This document shows positions 16,037 through 23,945 of a DNA stretch of 36,919 nucleotides, piece by piece (position 1 is the first letter of the stretch; each line of letters opens with the position of its first letter). Location: positions 1 through 36,919 of the forward strand of contig CAYWVO010000032.1 of assembly GCA_964461835.1 (NCBI GenBank). The letters run 5' to 3'. Below the pieces are notes generated by a model, which did no database searches, had not been told where the DNA came from, and saw nothing but the letters and a program-made list of their open reading frames with translations. The position numbers and the translations under genes were made by a program. The DNA comes from CAYWVO01 sp964461835 (GTDB taxonomy: Bacteria; Zixibacteria; MSB-5A5; WJJR01; JAJRUJ01).

Positions 16037-17804
16037 CTATGCCCTGACTGCCTACAACCGCCAGATCCGGCGCTTACGCGGCTGGGCTGCCGGGATGACG
16101 GAGCGGGATGCTCTGTCATATGCTACTCAAGTGGAACGGAGTCGGGACCTGGTCATTTCACTGGCGATGAAGGGGAACGCCGGCGCAGCCATTGTTCGAC
16201 GCGCGGTCGAGGTGGTTCTCCAATCAAAAGGATTAGTCTTTGTTGAGATGTTTTCTCGAGCGGCGGCGAGCCGCCAATTCGTCGATCCCCGTCTAAAGCA
16301 AGTGACCGATTCGCTGCGGTTCGTGCAGTCGGCGCTGGCGGATATGTATATTGCTGAACGACGGCATGGGTCAAAAAATCACGATCCTGATAACCTGACA
16401 AATCTTCTCGCCTCGGCAGAGCGCATTGAGCGGGACCTGGCCCATTTCCTGCAGAGCCGTGACTATCAGTCGATGGCGAAGGCGGATATCATTGACCAGA
16501 TACATCGTACATTAGCGCCGGATGAAGTATACGTGACTTATCTTCGTTATAACCACAAGCATTGCGAAACAGCCGAATCAACGCCGCACTATCTTGCCTG
16601 CCGAATCGGTCCCGCCGGGCCAAGTCAATTGTATGATCTGGGAACGGCCGCAGAAATTGATCGATGCATACAAGGAATTCGCCAAAACATTCGCCGGGTG
16701 GCGCGATCCGGCTTGCCGGCGACCACTGACAAATATCAGGAATATCTGCGCCTGGCGCAGGAGCTGGCGAAAAAAATCTGGCACCCGCTGGAATCATCCC
16801 TCGCCGATGTTTCGACTGTATTTCTTTCCCTCGATGGTGACTTACATTTCGTCCCGTTCGGCGCTCTCCCGCTGCCCCATGGGGGCTTTCAAGCAGAACA
16901 ATATACCCATCATTATCTTGCCCGTCCGTCGGACTTACAGCAAATCACGGAAACTCCAGAGCCACGGATTGCGGCCCTCGCTCTGGGAGATCCCGATTTT
17001 GATGCGCCCCCAACCACCCGGAGGGCAGACGAAATTGTTGGGCAACGACTCGACCGGCCGTGGGTGGTGCATGCCGCACCGACTGTGTTGCGGTCGGCGT
17101 GCCTGGATCTGGCGGATTTTCGGCTGCCGCGGTTACCGGGCACCCGAACAGAAGTTGGGGAATGTGTTGCATTATGGGAACAACGCGGTTTCCAGCCGGT
17201 GCGGATGCTGACTGATGCCGCTGCAAGCGAGGAAAATTTTAAACAACTGGCTGCCGACTTCCGGCTCCTTCACGTGGCGACGCATGGATTTTTCGCGGAG
17301 GAACAGTGTGCCAATCAATCGTCCCCAACCTGGAATGACGATAATCTGAACATGGTCGGGCTCAATCCGCTCCTGCAATGTGGCATCTGTCTGGCAGGTG
17401 CGAATGTATCGTCGTCACCATCCGATTCGCCGTACCTGGAAGACGGATTCCTGACGGCACAGGAAGTCGCGGCGCTCAATCTGCAAAATGTCTCCTGGGT
17501 CATTCTCACGGCCTGCCACTCGGGAACCGGACAAGTTGAACCGGGAGAGGGTATTCATGGTTTGCGCAAAGCATTCCTGATGGCGGGGGTCAAGACGGTG
17601 GTCAGCGTCTTGTGGGAAATTCCCGACCACAGCATGCAAGCCTTTGTACGAACACTCTATTCAGAAACCGACAAACCAATTCACCACCGGCTTCGGAGAT
17701 TCGCCCTGCATAATCTCGAGGATCTCCGGGCCCGGAAGCAACCGGCGCACCCTGCTCATTGGGCCTCCTTCATTTCGGTCGGTAGCCCATCGAATATCCA
17801 CTAG
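15990..17804 (+). CDS. CHAT (caspase-like) protease half of a split TPR-CHAT protein
   Basis: 604 residues if read from the ATG in the first repeat copy; the frame is open back to a TTG at 15921, and neither start has a convincing Shine-Dalgarno. After helical repeat remnants (EEYAKAFDYALTAYNRQIRRL, ERDALSYATQVERSRDL) comes a full CHAT domain: YVTYLRYNHK, VFLSLDGDLHFVPFGALP, LPRLPGTRTEV, catalytic His in LLHVATHGFF (codon 17283-17285) and catalytic Cys in ILTACHSGTGQVEPGEGIHGLRKAFLMAG (codon 17514-17516). CHAT proteases are clan CD peptidases activated through their TPR arm. The protein is intact apart from losing its N-terminal half. The stop overlaps the convergent anti-sigma stop in the palindrome CTAG (17801-17804). 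Confidence 0.88.
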   Translation: MAAKNGSKEEYAKAFDYALTAYNRQIRRLRGWAAGMTERDALSYATQVERSRDLVISLAMKGNAGAAIVRRAVEVVLQSKGLVFVEMFSRAAASRQFVDPRLKQVTDSLRFVQSALADMYIAERRHGSKNHDPDNLTNLLASAERIERDLAHFLQSRDYQSMAKADIIDQIHRTLAPDEVYVTYLRYNHKHCETAESTPHYLACRIGPAGPSQLYDLGTAAEIDRCIQGIRQNIRRVARSGLPATTDKYQEYLRLAQELAKKIWHPLESSLADVSTVFLSLDGDLHFVPFGALPLPHGGFQAEQYTHHYLARPSDLQQITETPEPRIAALALGDPDFDAPPTTRRADEIVGQRLDRPWVVHAAPTVLRSACLDLADFRLPRLPGTRTEVGECVALWEQRGFQPVRMLTDAAASEENFKQLAADFRLLHVATHGFFAEEQCANQSSPTWNDDNLNMVGLNPLLQCGICLAGANVSSSPSDSPYLEDGFLTAQEVAALNLQNVSWVILTACHSGTGQVEPGEGIHGLRKAFLMAGVKTVVSVLWEIPDHSMQAFVRTLYSETDKPIHHRLRRFALHNLEDLRARKQPAHPAHWASFISVGSPSNIH

Positions 17805-18673
17805 TCGTCTGTTGGTGGAGGTGATCGCAATACGAAGGGATAGTATCTGACTGTGGTGTCGGCCGCCGGAGCGTTCACTTCGAACAGGTTGATAAGGTAC
17901 GTTTGATCCTCGAGCGTATGTGTCGACAGGCTGAGATAGGCGTATCCGGAGGAGACCGAGTCCAGTGGCAACGTACGGATGGTCTCGGCATTCCTCTCCG
18001 GTGACGAAAGCACAAAAGTGTACTCTCGATCGTCCCGCGGGTACAGCGGGACAATCAATGTGAGTGGCAAATTTGCCGCGGATCTCGTGACCATCGTTGG
18101 TTCTCCCGCGGAGCGCTGCGTTTCTCGAAGGAGGCAGGTGACTGATGCCCCGGGCGCAGTCCCGGGAGGCAGGCCGACATACCAGGTGTGAATCAGGGAT
18201 ATACCAATCACAACACACAGCAGCGCGGCGATGCTCGCCAGTGGCCACCAGGGTTCGCGAGTGAATGAGGCAGTAAGAGTTGCCATTGCCGACCGGTTTT
18301 CCTCGGGCGGTAAGAGGGAATCACGTAGTTCCTGTTCCGTGTGCCGCAGAAACTGTAACTCCTGGCGGCAGCGAGGGCACGTTGCGAGGTGCTCGGCGAT
18401 ACGTTTCTGTTTTTCGGGGCTGAGTTTTGTGGGATCTTGATAGAAGGTGGTGAGGGTTTCCTCGGAGAGGTGGGGGGGCGGAGCTTTGGCTCTGGCCAGA
18501 TCGGTATCTGTGGCCAGCAGCTCCATCGCCGCGAGCGCGGCGCGGCATTCCGGACATTCCGCGAGGTGCTGTTCGACGAGTACCCGTTGTGAATCATCCA
18601 GATGCCCCGTAAAATAATCGGACAGCATCAAGGATACCTCTTCCTTGCGGCAGCGTTTGCCTTCCCCACCCAT
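17801..18673 (-). CDS. Anti-sigma factor with two zinc-finger domains and one transmembrane helix
   Basis: 290 residues from the ATG at 18673; an upstream in-frame extension lies inside the sigma gene. Two zf-HC2 anti-sigma modules sit in the cytoplasmic part. The first is CRKEEVSLMLSDYFTG with Cys8, His36, Cys40 and Cys43 (HLAECPEC). The second starts near His68 and has His95, Cys99 and Cys102 (HLATCPRC). A transmembrane helix (about 144-162, LASIAALLCVVIGISL) leads to a periplasmic region of roughly 125 residues that looks beta-rich. It should hold the co-transcribed sigma factor at the membrane until proteolysed or signalled. The start overlaps the sigma stop by one base (TGATG). Paired zf-HC2 modules are less usual than one. 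Confidence 0.88.
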   Translation of the reverse strand: MGGEGKRCRKEEVSLMLSDYFTGHLDDSQRVLVEQHLAECPECRAALAAMELLATDTDLARAKAPPPHLSEETLTTFYQDPTKLSPEKQKRIAEHLATCPRCRQELQFLRHTEQELRDSLLPPEENRSAMATLTASFTREPWWPLASIAALLCVVIGISLIHTWYVGLPPGTAPGASVTCLLRETQRSAGEPTMVTRSAANLPLTLIVPLYPRDDREYTFVLSSPERNAETIRTLPLDSVSSGYAYLSLSTHTLEDQTYLINLFEVNAPAADTTVRYYPFVLRSPPPTDD

Positions 18674-19254
18674 CAGTGTCCCCTCGCACCATTTTGGTAC
18701 AAAAATTCTCTGACAATTTTCAGCTTTTGCGCCTTTTTGAGGCAACGAGAAATCGCCGTACTAATCGCATTTTTGGATTTTTGCATAAACTCGGCAATTT
18801 CGCTATCAGACCAACCGCGCTGGAATTTCAACAACAATAATTCCCGACAACGCTCATCCAACGCTGCGAAAATTTTGGTTACGTATTCGCGGTCTGCGAT
18901 AATACCTCCGGGATTATCATGGTATCGTCCGATCGATTCGGGAATTATCCGTCGCGTGAAAGGCGGGCGATCTCGCCGCGATTGCTCGATTGATTTAATA
19001 ATCTGTCGCTTGGCAATGGTGTAAATATAGGCATTTAACGCTCTGACACTGTCGCCCTGGAAGACGCGGTTTTGCAAATTGCGATACAGGGTTTCCACGA
19101 TGGCGGAAACCAGGTCATTACGCTCATCCCGTGATCCAAAATAATACATGGTCACCAGGCGAGCGATATGCCGCTGCACCACATCATATTGTCGAGAGTC
19201 TCCGGACAGAAAACCGGAGATGATTTTTTCAAGGTCGCCACGATCCGTGGACAT
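18673..19254 (-). CDS. ECF-like sigma-70 family RNA polymerase sigma factor
   Basis: 193 residues from the ATG at 19254. The frame stays open about 170 codons upstream, but that part is not protein-like and contains the promoter. Region 2 covers about 22-95 (VQRHIARLVTMYYFGSRDERNDLVSAIVETLYRNL, ALNAYIYTIAKRQIIKSIEQSRR). Region 4 covers about 120-182 (IFAALDERCRELLLLKFQRGWSDSEIAEFMQKSKNAISTAISRCLKKAQKL), with a clear helix-turn-helix. No sigma region 1 or 3, as in group 4 factors. It is translationally coupled to the membrane anti-sigma gene and probably directs envelope or surface genes, perhaps the neighbouring propeller proteins. No clear Shine-Dalgarno. Confidence 0.9.
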   Translation of the reverse strand: MSTDRGDLEKIISGFLSGDSRQYDVVQRHIARLVTMYYFGSRDERNDLVSAIVETLYRNLQNRVFQGDSVRALNAYIYTIAKRQIIKSIEQSRRDRPPFTRRIIPESIGRYHDNPGGIIADREYVTKIFAALDERCRELLLLKFQRGWSDSEIAEFMQKSKNAISTAISRCLKKAQKLKIVREFLYQNGARGH

Positions 19255-19313
19255 GGCTATCTGCTGCCGTGACTTCGCACAACGGCTCCGTCTGTACACT
19301 TCCAATCTACTCA

Positions 19314-19342
19314 ACAATAGGGATTTCCCCGACGATTGGCAA
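19314..19342 (-). promoter_or_regulatory. Predicted housekeeping promoter of the sigma/anti-sigma operon
   Basis: Minus-strand TTGCCA (19337-19342), exactly 17 bases, then TATTGT (19314-19319): 5/6 and 4/6 matches. It lies about 60 bases before the sigma start codon and inside the spurious long N-terminal extension, supporting the short start. Confidence 0.5.
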
Positions 19343-20088
19343 TGACGGAAATACAGGGACACAACCGCGCAGTCCTCCGCCCGGACCGGTGTAATTGTTT
19401 TTCTGGCGGGTGAAAGCAGATAATTAGTAACAAACCATCGGCTGAGCGCACTGCAAGAGTAGTTATGACAACGCAACAACGGTGATGAGAACGTGGGATA
19501 CGCCGGATCTGACCAGGACGTCCCCGCACGAATGGTAACTGCGACACGGACTCCGGCAGCCTCGCAACCGTGTTTGGTTATCAACGACGTATCCTTTGAA
19601 CGCAAAACACGTGTGGTGAGTTTCATGTCTAATGGTGCCGTGATTGCCGGGTGCAGGCAGGTCCCGCCCGCCGCATCCTGCGAGGTAGCAACGACTTGGC
19701 CCCGTACTGAAATTTTCGCTTCAGTCACCGGAGCCGATGTCAGAGCAGCATTTTTTATTGACATAGTTCAGATCGTTTTTGTTAATATGTCACCATCAAC
19801 CAATTGAAGGTGTCGTCGAGGAGCTGCGTGCACCGGCTCAGCGAACGGCGCATGTCAATGCCCCTCTCAGGGCTGGGAAAAGATTGTTATCTTACAGCAG
19901 TACTTCGGGGAGGACTGCCAGATTTTCGGGATTTGTTTTCTGCTCGCAATCAGTAGTGATATGTCACACAAGATATCCCTGCCACATTGTTCAAGTCGCC
20001 TGGGCGAATCCAGGAGCGCAAATAACTAACGCGAGCCGAGCATTAATGCAACTCGGCTGAATCTCACATTTACATCGGGGAGGTTTCA
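19343..20088 (+). other. Long intergenic region upstream of the propeller-protein cluster
   Basis: About 750 bases with no credible gene. It contains a predicted plus-strand promoter with a dyad (19758-19792) and, in the roughly 290-base leader after it, a hairpin AGCCGAG/CTCGGCT (20034-20040 with 20052-20058) just before a strong Shine-Dalgarno GGGGAGGT (20077-20084). No riboswitch class was recognised. Confidence 0.4.
19758..19792 (+). promoter_or_regulatory. Predicted promoter with overlapping inverted repeat upstream of the propeller cluster
   Basis: TTGACA (19758-19763), 18 bases, TTAATA (19782-19787). The -35 and -10 are embraced by a perfect 7-bp inverted repeat, TGACATA (19759-19765) and TATGTCA (19786-19792), which could be an operator. 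It points toward the gene at 20089 with a leader of about 290 bases. Confidence 0.4.
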
Positions 20089-23000
20089 ATGTCATCGTGC
20101 AAAAAATTTCGCATGGTGTACACCGTCATGCTGGGAATACTTCTCGCCGGTCTTTCGGAGGTATCCCAGGCACAGGACTCGCCGTCGGGTTTGTTTGACG
20201 GCGTCTTTTGTGGAAACACAGAAGTTGATGTGCAACGATATGGATCGACACATCGAATGATTCAACATGGTTTAGACAACGCAAACAAACGATGGGTCCA
20301 CGTTACCTGGACGAAGTCGCTTGAACCGACCATCGATGGGATGTATGGTGACGTGAAATATAACGTTTATGATTGGGCCATACCTGATTGGTCGCTGGGG
20401 TATGGAATACCGATGGGTGAAATTCTGGAGTACCACGGGCTACCCACTGTTGACATCAAATCAGACGGTAATGCGGCGCTTTTTTATCAAATGGCACACC
20501 AGGTTGAAGGTGACATCTTTTATGATTTCATTGACGTCGCTCGATTCTCTATTCCGGGTTTCCCAATCTACACCTATGAACATGCTCCTTTATCTGGACC
20601 GTGCTATGGAGCCGGGGCTGATTTCGCTCACGCCCGCGGGGCAATGGGTACCGATGTCGAGGGAGACGTCTACCACGTTGCTGCATGGCAGGGCGATCCG
20701 CTGAACCCGGGTCTGGCGCCATACATTTATTGGCGCATGCATTGGGATACAGGGGAGGCGGAATTTGTCTGGGACGGTCCGATTTTAATAGACTACGGGC
20801 TAACACCATCACAAGTGCTGCTGGTGAATGAGGAACGAGTAATCTTAGCGTTTGCGCGCCCGCGTGGGAGTGCTACTGATCCCCATGACAATGACTTGGT
20901 GTACTATGAATCCACGGATGCGGGCGCGAGCTGGGCGACAAATTGCGGGCCCGTAGATGCTTGCGAGGATGGCGGCGGTTTTAATGTCACCAATTATGCC
21001 GATGCAGACCCGACACGTTGTCTGGCCGATATCAGCGGCGGCTTCGATTCTGACGGTCAATTACATCTGGTGTTTGTTGCTGCTGATGTGAGTGATGGCA
21101 CCCCCTGGGGTCCGAGTACGCTCTATCACTGGCGGGAAGGTTTCGCTGGATCGAACGCTATGGCTGTGGAATCGCCCGGTGGAGGCGGTTTCCCGAGCAG
21201 TTTTATGCATCCTATTGTAGAAGCTAATTGGGTGTGTGGCGGAGATCTCGATGAATTCAACGCCAATGTTGCAAAACCGACCTTGGCGTTTGGTGATGGT
21301 ACCACCACTTGTGAGGGCCAATCCAATCTTGATTATCTCTATGTGGTCTATACTCAGTTCGGCTCAAATGATCCCGCAGATATCAACGACTATTCCAGCG
21401 ACGGGTACCAGAATGGCAACCTGTGGCTGTCAATCTCATCCGATGCCGGTGCAACCTGGCAGGATCAGGACTGCATCACGACCGACGGATTAGGTGATCC
21501 GACACGCTCACCAGGGTGTGACGGCGATTGTCTCTCGGAACATTGGGCGTCTGTCGCAGAAATCGTCAATGATACTCTGCATGTGTTTTATGAGGGCGAT
21601 CTGGACGCCGGCGGCGCATTGTACGGTCATGGTGACTGGACAACCAACGACATGATGTATCTCCCCGTTATTGGCGGAGACGATGGTGCTCTTTGTGCCC
21701 CTCCCTCTTCCGGTCCGACCGATTATTGCCTGGATGGCACTGATCCCGGAGGCAATTTTGGCCGCGTGCTTGCTGTCGCCGGTGATGTGAATGGAGATGG
21801 CTACGATGATGTCATCATTGGTGAGCCATATTCGGGTGCTTCCAATCAGGGTAGTGCATACGTGGTTTCCGGAGATGACCGGTCAACCATCCACACCTTC
21901 GGCGGATCCGTTATGGGAGATTCCCGTGGCCGCGCGGTAGCCGGAGCGGGTGACGTGGATGGGGACGGGTATGACGACGTCCTGATCAGCCGGTACTACA
22001 CGGGCACGCCGCGAGTCGAGCTAATTCGTGGCAACTACTGGACGGTGTTGCACACGTTCTTTGTCCAGAACGGGCCGACGTACTCCGATTATGGTGCCGC
22101 CGTCGCCGGTGGCTTCGACGCCAACGGTGATTGCATACCGGATATTTTGATTGGTGATCCAGATAACGGTTTCACCTTCCAGGCCGCAGGCAGAGTGGAA
22201 CTCTACAGTGGTGCAGATTTTTCCCTGCTGTATTCACACAATGGCCCATCAGGGATCGGTCAATATCCGCACCTCGGGCGTGCGGTCGCGGGAGCGGGTG
22301 ACCTGGATGGTGATGGATACGATGAAATCATCTATGGTGCGCCACAATGGTCAACCGGACCATTGTTGGAGGACCCCCACCCGGGCAAAATGTATGTCTA
22401 TTCGTGGAAGCGCGCGGAAATCATGTACGAGTATGCCGGCGGCATTGGTGGTATGCCATATGATGAAGGTGACGGCAGTTTGTACGGAGCAGCAGTTGCC
22501 GGAATCGGTGATGTTGACGGCGACGGGTATGCTGATTTCGCCGTCGGTGCACCGGGATATTCCTATCCCTGGTGCGTCCCCGATCCCTGTGAGGGCAACG
22601 GCCGGATAGCAGTTTACTCCGGCTATACGGGCAGCAAGATCAGAGGTGGTATGGGAGGAACTCCAGACAGTCTGGGATTTTCAATCAGTGCCCTCGGCGA
22701 TATCGACGACGACGGCTTCGCCGATTACGTCTATGGCGCTCCGGGTGCGGAGGATGCAGGAACCGACAGGGGCCAGGCATACGTGGTCTCAGGGCTCGGG
22801 GGCGCGAGGCTCCTGACTGTTGAAGGCCATCAGACGGGGGATCATCTCGGGTGGAGCGTTGCCGGCGGGGGCGATTTTGACGGCAACTGTTCCCCGGACT
22901 TCGCTGTGGGCCTTCCTTTCAGTGATGACGGGGAAACCGATGCCGGGGAGGTCTGCTTCTATTACAATAACGAGGGGCAAACGAATTGCATTACGCCAAA

Positions 23001-23853
23001 CGTGATCTCATATTCACCGCCGCAAAATGGAAACAACATCGCTGCGGACGCTACCATTGAAGTAACATTCGGTGAGAATATGGACGCACATTCTTTCCGC
23101 TGCGGCATGGTGGTCCATGGCTCGCTTACCGGATTAATCACCGGGACCTCCTTCTATGATGTTCCGACAAGGACTGTGACGTTCACACCGGATGCGCCAT
23201 TCGAGATCGGGGAAGTCGTTACGGTTATCCTGACGTCAAGAATCGAATCGGCATACGGCGTTCCCGCGAACAGTTTCGAGTGGTCGTTTACCGTTGAAGT
23301 TGACGGTGGCAGTGGCCAGTTTGTCCTCGACAACACCTACGACGCCGGCAACGGTCCAATAAGAATTAACACCGGATTGATCAACGCTGACGATTACTTA
23401 GATGTTGCGGTGGCCGATTGGTATGATGGTACTGTTTCCGTATATACCGGCAACGGCGACGGGACCCTCAATACGCGAGTCTCTTATTCTGTCGGAGGAT
23501 ACGCAGCCGATGTTGCCATCGCTGATTTCAATAGGGACGGGGAACTTGATATCGCCGTGTCGTATGGTTATGGAATCGGGTTCGTTTCCGTCCGGATGAA
23601 CAACGGTGATGGCATCTTCGGTTCAGCGTCTAACTACTCTGTTGGCGATAGTCCATGGAATATCGCGGCCGCCGACATTGATGCTGACGGGGACATTGAC
23701 CTCATTACGTCCAATGCCGGGACTGGCAATGCCACTGTTCTGCGGAATGACGGGAGCGGGACTTTTACGTCATCAATTTCGTACGCAACAGGCAACGGAG
23801 CACGGGTATTGCCTGTGCTGATTTCGACGCCGACGGAGCGGTTGATGTCGTAA
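20089..23853 (+). CDS. Giant secreted FG-GAP/VCBS propeller protein, N-terminal part (frameshifted)
   Basis: 1254 residues, start backed by GGGGAGGT four bases upstream. Signal peptide to about residue 29 (MLGILLAGLSEVSQA). Residues 30-550 look like a sialidase-type propeller with Asp-box motifs (STDAGASWATN, SSDAGATWQDQ). Then come seven FG-GAP repeats with calcium-loop motifs (GDVNGDGYDDVIIGEP, GDVDGDGYDDVLI, DANGDCIPDILIGDP, GDLDGDGYDEIIYGAP, GDVDGDGYADFAVGAP, GDIDDDGFADYVYGAP, GDFDGNCSPDFAVGLP; about 560-955). A Big_5-like Ig domain follows (VISYSPPQNGNNIAADATIEVTF) and three VCBS repeats. The frame then breaks at the G run 23804-23806. One added G restores a protein of about 2055 residues ending at 26255. 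Probably surface adhesion or binding. Confidence 0.85.
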   Translation: MSSCKKFRMVYTVMLGILLAGLSEVSQAQDSPSGLFDGVFCGNTEVDVQRYGSTHRMIQHGLDNANKRWVHVTWTKSLEPTIDGMYGDVKYNVYDWAIPDWSLGYGIPMGEILEYHGLPTVDIKSDGNAALFYQMAHQVEGDIFYDFIDVARFSIPGFPIYTYEHAPLSGPCYGAGADFAHARGAMGTDVEGDVYHVAAWQGDPLNPGLAPYIYWRMHWDTGEAEFVWDGPILIDYGLTPSQVLLVNEERVILAFARPRGSATDPHDNDLVYYESTDAGASWATNCGPVDACEDGGGFNVTNYADADPTRCLADISGGFDSDGQLHLVFVAADVSDGTPWGPSTLYHWREGFAGSNAMAVESPGGGGFPSSFMHPIVEANWVCGGDLDEFNANVAKPTLAFGDGTTTCEGQSNLDYLYVVYTQFGSNDPADINDYSSDGYQNGNLWLSISSDAGATWQDQDCITTDGLGDPTRSPGCDGDCLSEHWASVAEIVNDTLHVFYEGDLDAGGALYGHGDWTTNDMMYLPVIGGDDGALCAPPSSGPTDYCLDGTDPGGNFGRVLAVAGDVNGDGYDDVIIGEPYSGASNQGSAYVVSGDDRSTIHTFGGSVMGDSRGRAVAGAGDVDGDGYDDVLISRYYTGTPRVELIRGNYWTVLHTFFVQNGPTYSDYGAAVAGGFDANGDCIPDILIGDPDNGFTFQAAGRVELYSGADFSLLYSHNGPSGIGQYPHLGRAVAGAGDLDGDGYDEIIYGAPQWSTGPLLEDPHPGKMYVYSWKRAEIMYEYAGGIGGMPYDEGDGSLYGAAVAGIGDVDGDGYADFAVGAPGYSYPWCVPDPCEGNGRIAVYSGYTGSKIRGGMGGTPDSLGFSISALGDIDDDGFADYVYGAPGAEDAGTDRGQAYVVSGLGGARLLTVEGHQTGDHLGWSVAGGGDFDGNCSPDFAVGLPFSDDGETDAGEVCFYYNNEGQTNCITPNVISYSPPQNGNNIAADATIEVTFGENMDAHSFRCGMVVHGSLTGLITGTSFYDVPTRTVTFTPDAPFEIGEVVTVILTSRIESAYGVPANSFEWSFTVEVDGGSGQFVLDNTYDAGNGPIRINTGLINADDYLDVAVADWYDGTVSVYTGNGDGTLNTRVSYSVGGYAADVAIADFNRDGELDIAVSYGYGIGFVSVRMNNGDGIFGSASNYSVGDSPWNIAAADIDADGDIDLITSNAGTGNATVLRNDGSGTFTSSISYATGNGARVLPVLISTPTERLMS

Positions 23854-23945
23854 ATGTCAATGATCAGGACAATACCGTAACGCTCCTCTGGAATGCGGGT
23901 GACGGATCCCTGGGGTCAAAATCGACTTACCATCTCACCGAATCG

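Noticed and set aside
14147..19254. CRISPR array or cas genes that would make this a true Craspase locus
   Set aside because: No regularly spaced direct repeats and no Cas7-11, Csx30 or Csx31-like protein were seen. The similarity is only in the TPR-CHAT plus sigma-inhibitor logic.
18676..19764. A 363-codon version of the sigma factor starting at 19764
   Set aside because: The first 170 codons lack sigma-like sequence, include many rare-looking Cys/Arg/Ser stretches and cover a plausible promoter at 19314-19342. Sigma region 2 begins just after the ATG at 19254.
19793..20088. A riboswitch in the long leader
   Set aside because: No class-specific conserved motif was recognised. Only a simple stem-loop is visible near the Shine-Dalgarno.
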